Shown here: positions 24,801 through 32,660 of the stretch, in pieces
Layout of the letters: each line of letters starts with the position of its first letter
Numbering within the stretch: the first letter of the stretch is position 1
Source: a virus
Length of the DNA stretch: 64,000 nucleotides
Virus record (IMG/VR): IMGVR_UViG_3300019458_000020
Coordinates: 1-64,000 of that record
Reading direction: 5' to 3' (one strand)
Made by a program: the position numbers and the translations under genes
The notes under the pieces: generated by a model
What the model saw: only the letters and a program-made list of their open reading frames with translations
What the model was told of the DNA's origin: nothing
The model's database searches: none

Positions 24801-25133
24801 TTCGGTTATGGGGCTTCCCATCGACCACAATCCTCTTCCGGGAGGAAGAAATTTCATATTGAACATTCTATCATACATCTCTTGGGCAGATTTTTGAGCC
24901 TTTATTGAATTCCATCCAAGTTTATGTTGTTCAATCCATACCTTTTGCATGTTGAACGTTCCTTCTACTACTCGTTGAATTGTTTCCCACCATCTTTCAT
25001 TATCTCCATTGGCTTTCAAACGGGAGTATGTTCTTAAATAAACTAATGCACCTAGTCCATTGAATCCGAACGGTGGTTTTTGTCTTTTATATTTATCGAG
25101 GAAGCTATCAGTCAGCCGAAATTTACCATTCAT
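21834..25133 (-). CDS. nrdJ: Adenosylcobalamin-dependent ribonucleotide reductase with intein
   Basis: A 1099-residue precursor of a monomeric class II ribonucleotide reductase, split by an intein at residues 359-799. The exteins (1-358 and 800-1099) carry the family residues: C122 in LNNCAF and C811 in LCCLVE as the redox pair, C800 in NCLEQS as the thiyl-radical cysteine, and a C-terminal CSNDVC pair that re-reduces the site. The spacing of C800 to C811 equals that of the Lactobacillus enzyme (C408 and C419). It makes dNTP precursors and needs host B12. The spliced enzyme would be 658 residues. Confidence 0.9.
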   Translation of the reverse strand: MNGKFRLTDSFLDKYKRQKPPFGFNGLGALVYLRTYSRLKANGDNERWWETIQRVVEGTFNMQKVWIEQHKLGWNSIKAQKSAQEMYDRMFNMKFLPPGRGLWSMGSPITEERHLYAALNNCAFVSTSTIKEDVSKSFCFLMDMSMLGVGVGFDCKGSGKIKVGKPSPSPDNIYKIADTREGWVESTKLLIESYLLETKEVHFDYSLIRAAGEPIKGFGGVSSGSQPLIELHKTLRVIFDKNVGHLITTTTIVDVMNLIGKCVVAGNVRRTAEIVFGDYNSEEYLDLKNYKKNPHRSEYGWTSNNSIFCDLGMDYSNAAERTKVNGEPGYAWLENMKGYSRMNNGMDHKDHRVEGGNPCLTGDTLIAVADGRNAVSIKELAEEGNDVAVYSMNKSGMVEIKWGRNPRKTRENAELVEIEFEEGGKLRVTPDHKMILLNGETCRAKDLKIGDSLPRFQKRKEKMFKDNPNKYYIVSMDTNDVKRKREMEHRLIVKFHNPEKWNELYNESKSNGWCKGGIVVHHKDYNGLNNSIDNLELMTFKDHCKFHADHDNQGENNPMFGRQHTEESKKLIGEKTKERCKDVEYLKRLSNSHTDECRELYSSKMKKNKKEWDKEYYIEQSKKTDLETVWVNERMFAKKKCITCNDEMIVSWGSRHVVFCSHSCQNKHEGQIKFRKEGQKIHFENKQRDTLHQQIMIFKDLKQSLDRNPLKKEWERECRNRKISFRIRNPESLKTENPYVLKSYKELIEKEKGYNHRVKSVTFLSEKEDVYNITVDDNYNYSIITQVSDNQVDGIIIINCLEQSLESYELCCLVETFPNNHENLDDFLVTLKYAYLYAKTVTLGQTHWPETNRVMLRNRRIGCSMSGIVQFLANRGIDEFKTWCEKGYKKIEYYDEVYSDWLAIPKSIKKTSIKPSGTVSLVAGATPGVHFPENVCYIRRMRLSKYSDLVGPLKEAGYHIEDCKGSEDTTVVVEIPVKIGDNLRPVKDVSIWEQAALAAFLQRYWADNQVSCTISFRKDEANQIKHLLNFYQYQLKGISFLPITEKGAYEQMPYETISIETYDELSSKLKPVRFKGIKHEEADVERFCSNDVCEIKPKS
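22737..24059 (-). mobile_element. Intein with HNH homing endonuclease, inserted at the RNR active-site cysteine
   Basis: A 441-residue intein beginning CLTGDTLIAVADGR (Cys1) with a typical block B RVTPDHKMILLNG. An HNH endonuclease core HHKDYNGLNNSIDNLELMT follows (precursor residues 521-539), then a NUMOD3-like ENNPMFGRQHTEESKK and a zinc knuckle CITC...FCSHSC. Block F is DVYNITVDDNYNYSII, and it ends ...GIIIIN with Asn799 and +1 Cys800. The residue before the terminal Asn is Ile, not the usual His, so splicing may be slower or use a variant mechanism. Confidence 0.88.
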
Positions 25134-25260
25134 AATTATTCATCTTTTCAATTTTTAATTCAGTATTGACTAATAATTATTTTGCTAAATACAATTAGTT
25201 CAAGAAATTATTTATTACCAAAAAATATTTATTGGCGTTTACTTTTTCTGAAAAGTACTA
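25134..25260. other. Short AT-rich gap upstream of the RNR gene
   Basis: A 127-base gap between the RNR start and the helicase stop. On the minus strand it contains AATAAATA twice (opposite in sense to the candidate late element) and an ACTTTT/AAAAGT dyad just after the helicase stop. No gene and no clear -35/-10 pair are seen. Confidence 0.4.
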
Positions 25261-26673
25261 TCAGTTGAAATCATCATCGCTAGGAATTTCTGCTTCGTCT
25301 AACGACTTATTTTTCTTAATTTTATTCCACTGGTCCCTAAGAACATTTTTAACTGTATCTTCGGCACTGCTCATCTTTTGTTGAACTTCGATTCCTTCTC
25401 TCGTAGCGGGGTCAAACACTTGAATGTTTCCGTTAGATGAATCAAATATTGTTGGGAATGTCAAACCATCGGCACCGAAACGATTCTTCATTATATGAAT
25501 TCTTGCCGTCCCGGAGGCTTTGTCTTCCATTTTTCTTGATAAAGATAAAATTAAATCTCCGGTCATAATTTTTCTATAAGAATCGGCTACATTATGAGCT
25601 TGGATGACATCTTCTTCATGTGAAGAACGATTAGATTGAGATGCCGTCCAAATAGGAATCTGAAGTTCACCGGCAACGGCACGGAGTTCTTCATAGACAC
25701 TACCGGCTTCAGAATATGAGTTAGAATTCCTTTCAGCTGTCATTGGTCTTAATAAGTCCGCATAATCTACAACAGCCATATCAATTTTTTCTCCGGTTAA
25801 CATTTGAATCCTCTCAATGTGAGTCTTTAAATTATGAGGAGCAATGGTTTTCATTGGAAAATACTTAATAAAAAGTTTTCCAGTAACCTCGGCAATCTTT
25901 TTCTTAACTACATCAACATTCTTTCTTATACTTTGAAAGTCAATTCCTGTGAAGCAGGCATCATATCTTAATCCGACATAATTTTCATTTAATTCCAAGG
26001 TAAAGTGAACAACGTTTTTACCTTTCTTCATTGCCTCGGCACCTAATCTAGCCAATACCCATGATTTACCCGAACCAGCAGGAGCCACTATAAATGCTAA
26101 TTCACCCTTAGCCAAACCACCATCACAAACTTGGTCTATAATATCCCATCCAGTTGGAACTGTGTCTCTAGCCATTTCACTCATACGCTTTTCAACGTCT
26201 TCAAAATAAACGTGGCCCAGATTTCTTTCGGTTCCAGCCTTCAAGGCTTCATCAACGACGACTTTTATGTTTTCGTATTGTCCCTGTTTTAAATAATCCA
26301 CCGAATTAAGAATAGCGTTTTTCAATTTTTGATTTTTGCAAAATTCCAAAAAGGTTTCTTTTACAAACTTTAAATCAGTATCGTTTATCTTACTATAAAC
26401 CAACTTCAACTGGTCTATTGCTGACCGTTTTAATACTTCATTCTCTATTGAATCGGATTTTATTTTGAATACGTTAAGTGTAGGAATGTCTTTGTATTGC
26501 ACAAAATATTCCTTCGTGGTTTCAACTATCCATTTATTTGCATCGGTTTCCCAATATTCTACATTGAGAATGTCGAAAATTCGTTCCAAAAATAATCGGT
26601 CTGAAGTCAATGCTGTTACGCATTTGGTTTGAAATTCCTGTCCAAATTTCTTGAGATTATCTATTTCTGCCAT
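25261..26673 (-). CDS. 41: Replicative DNA helicase, DnaB/T4 gp41-like
   Basis: A 470-residue helicase. The N-terminal 170 residues are the helical domain; the C-terminal RecA-like motor has Walker A APAGSGKS (197-204), VVHFTLELNENYVGLRYDA (H1a region), Walker B MAVVDYADLL (near 298-307) and IWTASQSNRS (H3). It unwinds the fork 5' to 3' as a hexamer and couples to priming. It fits the T4-like replication set here. The gene has a promoter-like pair upstream and a 127-base gap before the RNR. Confidence 0.92.
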   Translation of the reverse strand: MAEIDNLKKFGQEFQTKCVTALTSDRLFLERIFDILNVEYWETDANKWIVETTKEYFVQYKDIPTLNVFKIKSDSIENEVLKRSAIDQLKLVYSKINDTDLKFVKETFLEFCKNQKLKNAILNSVDYLKQGQYENIKVVVDEALKAGTERNLGHVYFEDVEKRMSEMARDTVPTGWDIIDQVCDGGLAKGELAFIVAPAGSGKSWVLARLGAEAMKKGKNVVHFTLELNENYVGLRYDACFTGIDFQSIRKNVDVVKKKIAEVTGKLFIKYFPMKTIAPHNLKTHIERIQMLTGEKIDMAVVDYADLLRPMTAERNSNSYSEAGSVYEELRAVAGELQIPIWTASQSNRSSHEEDVIQAHNVADSYRKIMTGDLILSLSRKMEDKASGTARIHIMKNRFGADGLTFPTIFDSSNGNIQVFDPATREGIEVQQKMSSAEDTVKNVLRDQWNKIKKNKSLDEAEIPSDDDFN

Positions 26674-26700
26674 ACTTTATTCTTTCTATGTTATTGATGT

Positions 26701-26728
26701 ACTGTATCATCCGTACCTTTGGTGTAAA
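26701..26728 (-). promoter_or_regulatory. Possible promoter for the helicase gene
   Basis: Minus strand: TTTACA (26728-26723, part of GTTTAC), 16 bases, TACAGT (26706-26701), about 30 bases before the ATG. The GTTTAC core is the typical -35 of T4 early promoters, but the -10 is imperfect. Confidence 0.4.
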
Positions 26729-26892
26729 CTTAAAATAACCTCGGATGATGAGGATATTGATTTGTATTATGTAGAAGTACTTTTTACATAAATGTCCCTG
26801 TAATTTTATTTTGACTTTTTTGTTTTTGATGATACTTATATTATGAAATCGCCTGTAGAGGCGCTCAACAATTAAAAGAAAGAGATAAGATT

Positions 26893-27771
26893 ATGAACTA
26901 TCCAGATATTAACATTCTAGTCAACGGCAACCGTTGCAAATTCTATTACCACGAAGGAAAAACATACATTGAGGCTAAACATGGCTCTGAGTATGAAATT
27001 GAAATTAAAAATACCGGCTGGGGTCGTATAGAAGCTGTGTGTTCCGTTGATGGACTTTCCGTAATGACCGGAAAAAGTGCGGACGAAAAAGAAAATGGAT
27101 ACGTAATTGACGCGTATCATCCTCTAAGAATCAAGGGATTTAGATATTCTAATGACCATGTAGGTTCTTTTAAATTCGAGTTAAAGGAAAATTCCTACGC
27201 AGCTTCTAAAGGAAAGAAAGCCAAAAGAAATTGTGGTGTAATTGGAATTCGTTTGTTTGAAGAAGAACAGGAGCCTGTTCTTCTTCCGACTGTATGGATA
27301 AATCACATTTATCATCATGATGATTTTAATCCAAAACCATATACAAAACCTTATAAACCATATTGGGATGACAATATTACATGGTGTGGAACGAATTCTT
27401 TGGGTGGAAATTTTAGTACAACTCATGAAATAAACCTATCAGGATTAAATTCATCGGTATCTACAAAAGGTTTGTCAGTACAGCCTATGAAATCTTGTTA
27501 TGATGCTAATGTTCTTCGTTCGGTTGAACAAAAAGCAAAAAAACAACCAAAGGGATTTGATATGGGTACAGCATGGGGGTCTAAAAAGGAAAGCAAGGTT
27601 GTCACGGTATCATTCAACCGTGGCTCTATGGGATTCTCTACGGATATCTATTATGCAAGTCGAGACTCATTGATTGAAATGGGGGTGCCTATTGAAAATC
27701 ATACAAAAGTCGTGGCACCAAAAAGTTTTCCTGGTGGATATGCCCAACCGCCTAAAGGATGGAACGGATAA
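26893..27771 (+). CDS. Conserved phage hypothetical protein
   Basis: A 292-residue protein. The N-terminal 130 residues form a compact beta-rich unit: INILVNGNRCKFYYHEGKTY, IEAKHGSEYEIEI, YHPLRIKGFRY and SYAASKGKKAKRNCGVIGIR. A closely patterned family occurs in large phages, but I know no function. The middle is His/Pro/Tyr-rich, and the C-terminal 70 residues look like a separate small unit. A leader of about 60 bases carries a short CGCC/GGCG hairpin. It is a single + gene closed by a strong terminator. Confidence 0.7.
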   Translation: MNYPDINILVNGNRCKFYYHEGKTYIEAKHGSEYEIEIKNTGWGRIEAVCSVDGLSVMTGKSADEKENGYVIDAYHPLRIKGFRYSNDHVGSFKFELKENSYAASKGKKAKRNCGVIGIRLFEEEQEPVLLPTVWINHIYHHDDFNPKPYTKPYKPYWDDNITWCGTNSLGGNFSTTHEINLSGLNSSVSTKGLSVQPMKSCYDANVLRSVEQKAKKQPKGFDMGTAWGSKKESKVVTVSFNRGSMGFSTDIYYASRDSLIEMGVPIENHTKVVAPKSFPGGYAQPPKGWNG

Positions 27772-27790
27772 CTAAGTTACAAAATACAAA

Positions 27791-27819
27791 AGCCTCCGGA
27801 TTTCTCCGGAGGCTTTTTT
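27791..27819. terminator. Bidirectional terminator
   Basis: A perfect 10-base-pair stem, AGCCTCCGGA (27791-27800) and TCCGGAGGCT (27805-27814), with a TTTC loop. T-runs follow on the + strand and A-runs precede it, so it can end both the + gene at 26893-27771 and the minus-strand UvsX operon. Confidence 0.88.
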
Positions 27820-28003
27820 AGTCTTCATAAAGTGGTCCCCATTCACCTGGCTCTATTTTTTGATAGGCAATTATTCTTTTTACGACTTTTGGTTTTAGAG
27901 AGTCTTCTTTTTTTGCTTCCTGCATCTCTCCGAATTTTTCCATCCTTTGTTGACCTTTTTTATCGGCTTCTTTTTCTTTGTCGGTCTTTTTTCTTCTGGG
28001 CAT
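27818..28003 (-). CDS. Small basic protein
   Basis: A 61-residue Lys/Glu-rich protein beginning MPRRKKTDKEKEADKKGQ and ending in a more ordered YQKIEPGEWGPLYED. GGTGGTGAT precedes the ATG. It overlaps the 3' end of the upstream gene by 109 bases in another frame, so two reading frames share this Lys-rich stretch. It is the last gene of the UvsX-exonuclease operon, and its stop lies against the terminator. Function unknown. Confidence 0.5.
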   Translation of the reverse strand: MPRRKKTDKEKEADKKGQQRMEKFGEMQEAKKEDSLKPKVVKRIIAYQKIEPGEWGPLYED

Positions 28004-28191
28004 GATATCACCACCGTTTCATACAGTTCTTTGTTCAACTCCGTTTCGAGGTATCTCTTCAATAATTTTTCAGTTTTTGGATTGACTTCAACGTGAAGTT
28101 TTTGTTCTAATTCACACGTCCATTTACCCTTTAGTTTTTTTCCCCGTTTGGTTATAGGAGCAGAAACAAATTGAAAAGTAATAGTTTTCAT
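27895..28191 (-). CDS. Hypothetical basic protein
   Basis: A 98-residue protein from the ATG at 28191, which overlaps the exonuclease stop as ATGA; an ATG 33 bases upstream gives a longer form but lies inside the exonuclease gene. The first 65 residues look folded (ITFQFVSAPITKRGKKLKGK; LLKRYLETELNKELYETVVI), and the rest is Lys-rich and overlaps the next gene. The position suggests a role in replication or recombination, but no family is recognised. Confidence 0.55.
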   Translation of the reverse strand: MKTITFQFVSAPITKRGKKLKGKWTCELEQKLHVEVNPKTEKLLKRYLETELNKELYETVVISCPEEKRPTKKKKPIKKVNKGWKNSERCRKQKKKTL

Positions 28192-29264
28192 TCTCTGACA
28201 TAACCATCTAACTTCATGAAGCAATCATTTGCCCATGTTTGATAGTTTGGAATATTATTCCACAACTTGTCTTCGGTTATTAACTTTGAAAACTCGAATC
28301 GATTCAACTTTGTGATGGGTTGGTCTAATGTATCCTTGACATGTAATTGAGCAAAAGTTTGTAATTGAGTATCATGCAATTGCATCAACTCATAGTTTCT
28401 ACTAAGAATAGATTCGGCGGTCTTGATATTTTCATATATCTTCCAGTCATGTTCAGGATTTTGACACAATTGTAACAAGTCTTGTGTGGTAAGTTTCTTT
28501 TCATCCTTCAACTGAGGAAACGCTTTCAACAACGTTTTTAGACCACACCCTCTGACGCCAGGAATATTATCTGACACATCTCCATCCAAGGCTCTATATA
28601 AGGCGAAATTAATCGGATGAATACCGTATTCATTTACTACTTCGGCCGGGCCGTAAAGCTTCTTCTTTGTTGGACTCCACACCGTAACACGTTCGTTGAT
28701 TAATTGTAAAAAGTCTTTGTCTGAGGACATAATACAAACATCCCAATCTTTGAAATGTTCCACCGAACAATATGCAATTGTATCGTCGGCTTCTACATTA
28801 TCAAGGGATAAAATATTTACAGGCAAAATTTGCAAATAGGAAACGGTTCTTTGAAGTTGTTTCTTTAGATTCTTTTCTTCTTCGTTCAATCCTTCTTCGG
28901 TATTTTCATACGCCCGATTTAAACGAATTTTTGTTTTTCTTTTATCTTTGTATTCAGGATAAATTTTACGTCTTTTAAGTGATCCACCGGGACCGTCAAA
29001 GATGATAACACATCGGTCCGGTTGTGTTAATTTTAATGCATAACCTACACTTTTTAAAAATCCGGATATTCCTCCTGTGTGGACACCATCTTCATTCATA
29101 GCAGGAATTGCAGCAAAACACCGTAAGAAAGTATTGTATCCATCTACAAGTAGTACCTTCTTACGAATAGAGTTAGTTAAACCATTTGATTGTGCTTGAG
29201 TTTTGGAATCCTTAATGTTTTCCCAGATGGAAAATAGCTTACCCTTTTGTGTCCCATCCATCAT
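28188..29264 (-). CDS. rnh: 5'-3' exonuclease / RNase H of the FEN family
   Basis: A 358-residue FEN-like nuclease. Metal-binding acids are D41 (LLVDGYN), D90 (IIFDGPGG), the NVEADDTIA block (E158, D160, D161), SSDKDF (D182, D184) and GDVSDNIPGV (D229, D232) leading into a helix-hairpin-helix. It resembles T4 RNase H, which removes RNA primers and flaps. It follows uvsX by three bases and is coupled to the next gene. All catalytic acids are present. Confidence 0.88.
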   Translation of the reverse strand: MMDGTQKGKLFSIWENIKDSKTQAQSNGLTNSIRKKVLLVDGYNTFLRCFAAIPAMNEDGVHTGGISGFLKSVGYALKLTQPDRCVIIFDGPGGSLKRRKIYPEYKDKRKTKIRLNRAYENTEEGLNEEEKNLKKQLQRTVSYLQILPVNILSLDNVEADDTIAYCSVEHFKDWDVCIMSSDKDFLQLINERVTVWSPTKKKLYGPAEVVNEYGIHPINFALYRALDGDVSDNIPGVRGCGLKTLLKAFPQLKDEKKLTTQDLLQLCQNPEHDWKIYENIKTAESILSRNYELMQLHDTQLQTFAQLHVKDTLDQPITKLNRFEFSKLITEDKLWNNIPNYQTWANDCFMKLDGYVRE

Positions 29265-29267
29265 AAC

Positions 29268-30437
29268 TTATTCGTCAGATACTTCCTTTCCTGCAATTTC
29301 TGAATCCTCGTCGTTGGTTACAGTAATGTCTTCGTCGATTTTACTGTTTGGGTCCCTGTATTTCATTATATAGGAATTACAGATTACTCCGTAAACCTTC
29401 TGTTTGAAGTCAGCGTCTGTGTTAACCTTTTCAACGAATTCTCTGGTAGTAAGTCTGAATGACTCTTCTCCTATATCAATGGTATATGCGCCACTTGCGG
29501 CCTTTGCATGTCCATTTTCCTTCAACCAATCAAGCCAGCTGGCAAGGTCTTGAATACCAGAATCAAAGAAGATACTGAAATCAGCAGTTCTTTGCGGCGG
29601 TCCCATACGATTCTTTACCACTTGGGCTTTACACTTATTTCCTATAACATCATCGCCCTTCTTGATTTTACCAAGGTTGCTCAAACGAACACGAACCGAA
29701 CAGTGATATGCAAGTGATTTTCCACCACTTACTACATATTTATCACCAAATGCCATGGCAGCCATGTTCATACGAAGTTGGTTTGTAAATACAATCAATA
29801 CTCTCTGTTTTCCAATGAGATTAGTAATCTTTCTCATGGCCTTGGAAATAATGATTGACTTGGATGTATTGTATCCGTCCTTGCCGTGTTCCGATTCCAT
29901 TTCGGTTTCACAACTAGCAGCGGCCACGGAATCAACCACGATGGTTAATATACGGTCGCTATTAGATTTACGGATAGTACCAATAATGTGTTCCATATAA
30001 GCAAAAATCTCTTCAACCGTTGTAAGATTGACGTATGGACACGCACCAAGATTAACGCCGATTGCCTTCCAAAAATCAGGAGCAGCGGCGGTTTCGGTAT
30101 CAATCATTACACCAATGCCGCCTTTCTTTTGGGTGTTAGCGATAATGTGAGCAGCAATAAGGGATTTTCCTGACCCCTCCAAACCATTTAATTCAACCAT
30201 TCTTCCAACCGGCAAGCCGCCGTCGGCACGATTAGAAATAGCTAAATCAAGTAATGTGGAACCAGTAGATATCCAATCGGTAATAACCGATGGGTCTTCT
30301 TGGTCGTCTAAGAAGAAGGCGACCTTACCACCTTCTTTGTTTAATTTATTCAACGAATCAACTAACAAATCGGCTAATTCATCACGTCCGACTTTATCAG
30401 TAGTGGACACGACTGATCCTTTTTCTCTTTTCTTCAT
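29268..30437 (-). CDS. uvsX: UvsX/RecA-like recombinase
   Basis: A 389-residue RecA-family protein. Walker A is GLEGSGKS (85-92), the catalytic Glu lies in IDTETAA, Walker B is ILTIVVDSVAA (near 162-172), and IVFTNQLRMN is the conserved L2-adjacent motif. It forms filaments on ssDNA and drives recombination-dependent replication together with the gp32-like protein encoded upstream. A hairpin separates it from that gene. The C-terminus is an acidic tail, as in other UvsX proteins. Confidence 0.93.
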   Translation of the reverse strand: MKKREKGSVVSTTDKVGRDELADLLVDSLNKLNKEGGKVAFFLDDQEDPSVITDWISTGSTLLDLAISNRADGGLPVGRMVELNGLEGSGKSLIAAHIIANTQKKGGIGVMIDTETAAAPDFWKAIGVNLGACPYVNLTTVEEIFAYMEHIIGTIRKSNSDRILTIVVDSVAAASCETEMESEHGKDGYNTSKSIIISKAMRKITNLIGKQRVLIVFTNQLRMNMAAMAFGDKYVVSGGKSLAYHCSVRVRLSNLGKIKKGDDVIGNKCKAQVVKNRMGPPQRTADFSIFFDSGIQDLASWLDWLKENGHAKAASGAYTIDIGEESFRLTTREFVEKVNTDADFKQKVYGVICNSYIMKYRDPNSKIDEDITVTNDEDSEIAGKEVSDE

Positions 30438-30464
30438 AATGATATCTTTCTAATAATTCTGAAA

Positions 30465-30486
30465 GGGAAGTCTTTTCAGACTCCCC
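30465..30486 (-). terminator. Hairpin between gp32-like and uvsX genes
   Basis: Minus-strand stem GGGGAGTCT / AGACTTCCC with one G-U pair and a GAAA tetraloop, in the 67-base gap. The T-run after it is weak, so it may attenuate or protect the abundant upstream message instead of ending it fully. Confidence 0.55.
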
Positions 30487-30504
30487 GTTTCAGTTTATTT
30501 ATGA

Positions 30505-31434
30505 TTAACTGTTGAATAACTTGTCAAACGCTGAATTAAACTCAGTAACACTGGCTTTTGCGGCCGCTACAGCGGTAGGCGACTTTGGAGTGGTTACAGG
30601 AGACTTTGTTTGGCTGGGAGTGGAAACCGTTGGTGCGGGTTCTTCCACTTGAGCTTCTACAGACGTTGATTCGATTTCTGGTGTAGCCTCGACAGCCGTT
30701 TCATCGGTTGAGTCCGTTGTTTCGGTTTCAGTAGAACCATCAGTTCCGTCTTCACGCTTCTTTAGATACTCTTCGAGATTGTTTTTCAAATCGTCGTAGG
30801 TAGCTACTTCATAGACTTCAAGAAGGTTTGGTTGTTTCTTGAGAATGTTTTCAACAAGTGATTTTGCGTTAGGCAACTTCGTATCAATGACCGGACAAGG
30901 ACGAGGCTTTGGGAGAATTGAAGTGTCAGGATATTGTTTTCCTGCAACCGACTTACATTCTACAACCATATCAAATCCATTTGAAACGTCTGTGATATCA
31001 CCGTAATCTGGTTCCGACATAAATCCAAGCAATTGCTTGTAAACCGTCTGTCCAAAACCCCAGAAACGAACACCCTTATCTTCTTCTCCACGAACGATTA
31101 CGGGAACATAGGTTCGAAGTTTAGGTTCAAGGTTTCTTCCCAATCTCCATTGGTCTTTATCTCCACTCTTCTTTAAGTGGTCGGATAATTCTACAACCGG
31201 GTCAGGTTGATTAAACGTAGCTGGACTCAAAAACGTCTTGTTGTTTAGTCCGTAATGGAACTTTAATTCCACGAAAGGATTTTCTGGTTGGTGTTGGTAA
31301 GGAACAATACGTACAACATACTTTCCTTTATCCTTTTCAGGCTTCCAGATAAATTGTTTGGTTTTGGAGGATTTCTCGTTTTTCTTGTCCAGTTGTTGGA
31401 GACGAGCTTTAATTGCGGCTAAGTCAATAGGCAT
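30505..31434 (-). CDS. 32: Single-stranded DNA-binding protein, gp32-like
   Basis: A 309-residue protein. After a basic helical start (LAAIKARLQQLDKK, self-association region) comes an OB-type core: FIWKPEKDKGKYVVRIVPY, FVELKFHYGL, WRLGRNLEPKLRTYVPVIVRG and FWGFGQTVYKQLLGFM. The last 90 residues are a Thr/Glu-rich linker and a short C-terminal helix, as in T4 gp32, where this tail contacts partner proteins. The Cys/His zinc site of T4 gp32 is not evident. It coats ssDNA at forks; the AT-rich leader suggests autoregulation. Confidence 0.88.
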   Translation of the reverse strand: MPIDLAAIKARLQQLDKKNEKSSKTKQFIWKPEKDKGKYVVRIVPYQHQPENPFVELKFHYGLNNKTFLSPATFNQPDPVVELSDHLKKSGDKDQWRLGRNLEPKLRTYVPVIVRGEEDKGVRFWGFGQTVYKQLLGFMSEPDYGDITDVSNGFDMVVECKSVAGKQYPDTSILPKPRPCPVIDTKLPNAKSLVENILKKQPNLLEVYEVATYDDLKNNLEEYLKKREDGTDGSTETETTDSTDETAVEATPEIESTSVEAQVEEPAPTVSTPSQTKSPVTTPKSPTAVAAAKASVTEFNSAFDKLFNS

Positions 31435-31510
31435 AATTTTTTAATTGTTTAAATGTTTAATTAGTAATTCAATCGTTAACTCAATAAGTTAATTCTTGGT
31501 TACTAATACA
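31435..31510 (-). promoter_or_regulatory. AT-rich leader of the gp32-like gene
   Basis: About 75 bases with almost no GC, rich in TTAA and TTTAA units, with a TTAACT-N5-AGTTAA hairpin upstream. T4 gene 32 has an unstructured AT-rich leader with a 5' folded element to which gp32 binds to repress its own translation; this leader has the same layout. Confidence 0.45.
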
Positions 31511-31540
31511 TATAAACCTTACCGCCTAAAGATTCAATTC

Positions 31541-31945
31541 TCAACTTATAATATCAAAAATTTTTATCGGAATAATTTTAACGGAAATTTCGTTTGTTAT
31601 AATCAGAGAATTTTGATACAACGACCAATTCACGGAAAACTTTTTATCAAACACACCATTATTTTCGTCTTCAATCAATCGATTCATTGCGTTCAATGTG
31701 TAAAGAGTGTTCGTTAATTTTTTTCTATGAATAGAAATTGTGTCGTGTAATTTATTTTTAGATTGATTTTCTTGGATGCCTATCACGTTGTAGGTAATGA
31801 ATATCTCTTTTGGAGAAATAGTATTCAAGAACACAAAAAATTTTCCATCATCGGATATTCTATAAAACCGTTTTATTTCTTCAATGGTTTTTTCGAATGT
31901 AGTGTCTGTGGAAAACGTACATAATAACTGTCGTTTTTCATTCAT
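31541..31945 (-). CDS. Conserved phage hypothetical protein
   Basis: A 134-residue protein with a regular strand pattern and the motif TISIHRKKLTNTLYTLNAMN (near 70-89), which I associate with a small family next to replication genes in large phages. No catalytic motif is visible. It lies upstream of the gp32-like gene and four bases after its own upstream neighbour, which suggests a role in replication or its control. Confidence 0.6.
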   Translation of the reverse strand: MNEKRQLLCTFSTDTTFEKTIEEIKRFYRISDDGKFFVFLNTISPKEIFITYNVIGIQENQSKNKLHDTISIHRKKLTNTLYTLNAMNRLIEDENNGVFDKKFSVNWSLYQNSLIITNEISVKIIPIKIFDIIS

Positions 31946-31949
31946 AGAA

Positions 31950-32636
31950 TTAACTCTTTGGATGATTTTTTAATGCATCCAAGATATATTGTGGGCCATT
32001 ATTTTCAATCCACGTTGATACCTCTTGTAACAATGAATCATCGGATTGTAAAATCTTTTTTATTACCGTCGAGTCCGCTTTTTTCTCTGCCGAACTTTTT
32101 GGTTCGGGTGGAGGGAGTTTAGTTGGTTCTGGTTCAGGTTCTGCGGCCGGTGCATCAACCGATACAACATTAGTAGGAGCAGGTGCTTCTGGAGTTGCAG
32201 GCACTTCTGCTGGTTTTTCTGAAGCCACAGAAGAAATAGGTAACGATGTTGTTGGTGGTTTTTGTTCTGCACCGGGAGAATCTTTTGGAGGTTCTTCTTT
32301 TGTTGGTGTTCCGCCCTCTGGTGGTTGTCCGAATAAATTAGTTTGCGGTGCCGGCTTCTTTTCAAAATGAGTTCCACGCTGAATGGCACGTTGTTTATAT
32401 TCTGGTGTAGGAAAGGTTACTAAAAGACCGTCTTTGTTGTATGCTTGACGTTCTGGATATTTTCCCTCAAGAACCTTATTGGAAAACTCTACAACTTCTT
32501 TGGTAGGTATTCCTTTTTTGGTTAAATAATCACGTAATGCCTCCATGTGTTCATTACAAGAAATTTCAAAAACACCATCTTTAACACGGGGGTCAACACT
32601 TACTTGGTTAAGAATCTTTTCTATAATCGTTGTCAT
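31950..32636 (-). CDS. Hypothetical protein with Pro/Ala-rich linker
   Basis: A 228-residue protein. A folded N-terminal part (1-100; VFEISCNEHMEALRDYLTKK, TKEVVEFSNKVLEGKYPERQ) is followed by a long Pro/Ala/Glu-rich linker and a short C-terminal helix (SLLQEVSTWIENNGPQYILD). The layout of head, flexible linker and C-terminal helix suggests a scaffold or partner-recruiting protein. A candidate late element lies 16 bases upstream. The alternate frame over the linker is also open but has no start signal. Confidence 0.6.
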   Translation of the reverse strand: MTTIIEKILNQVSVDPRVKDGVFEISCNEHMEALRDYLTKKGIPTKEVVEFSNKVLEGKYPERQAYNKDGLLVTFPTPEYKQRAIQRGTHFEKKPAPQTNLFGQPPEGGTPTKEEPPKDSPGAEQKPPTTSLPISSVASEKPAEVPATPEAPAPTNVVSVDAPAAEPEPEPTKLPPPEPKSSAEKKADSTVIKKILQSDDSLLQEVSTWIENNGPQYILDALKNHPKS

Positions 32637-32652
32637 AACTTGTCGCTATGAC

Positions 32653-32660
32653 TATAAATA
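32653..32660 (-). promoter_or_regulatory. Candidate late element (ATATTTATA)
   Basis: The minus strand reads ATATTTATA 16 bases before the ATG at 32636. Confidence 0.4.

Noticed and set aside
25160-25215. TTGACT on the + strand in the gap before the RNR gene
   Set aside because: It points away from the minus-strand gene, and no + strand gene follows.
26811-26842. TTGACT and TATATT on the + strand before 26893, considered as a promoter
   Set aside because: The 20-base spacing is too long for a sigma70 promoter and no better -10 is seen; some promoter must lie here but I cannot place it.
32063-32389. An alternate minus frame over the Pro/Ala linker at 31950-32636
   Set aside because: Gln/Lys/Leu-rich repeats arise from reading the low-complexity linker out of frame; no ribosome site.
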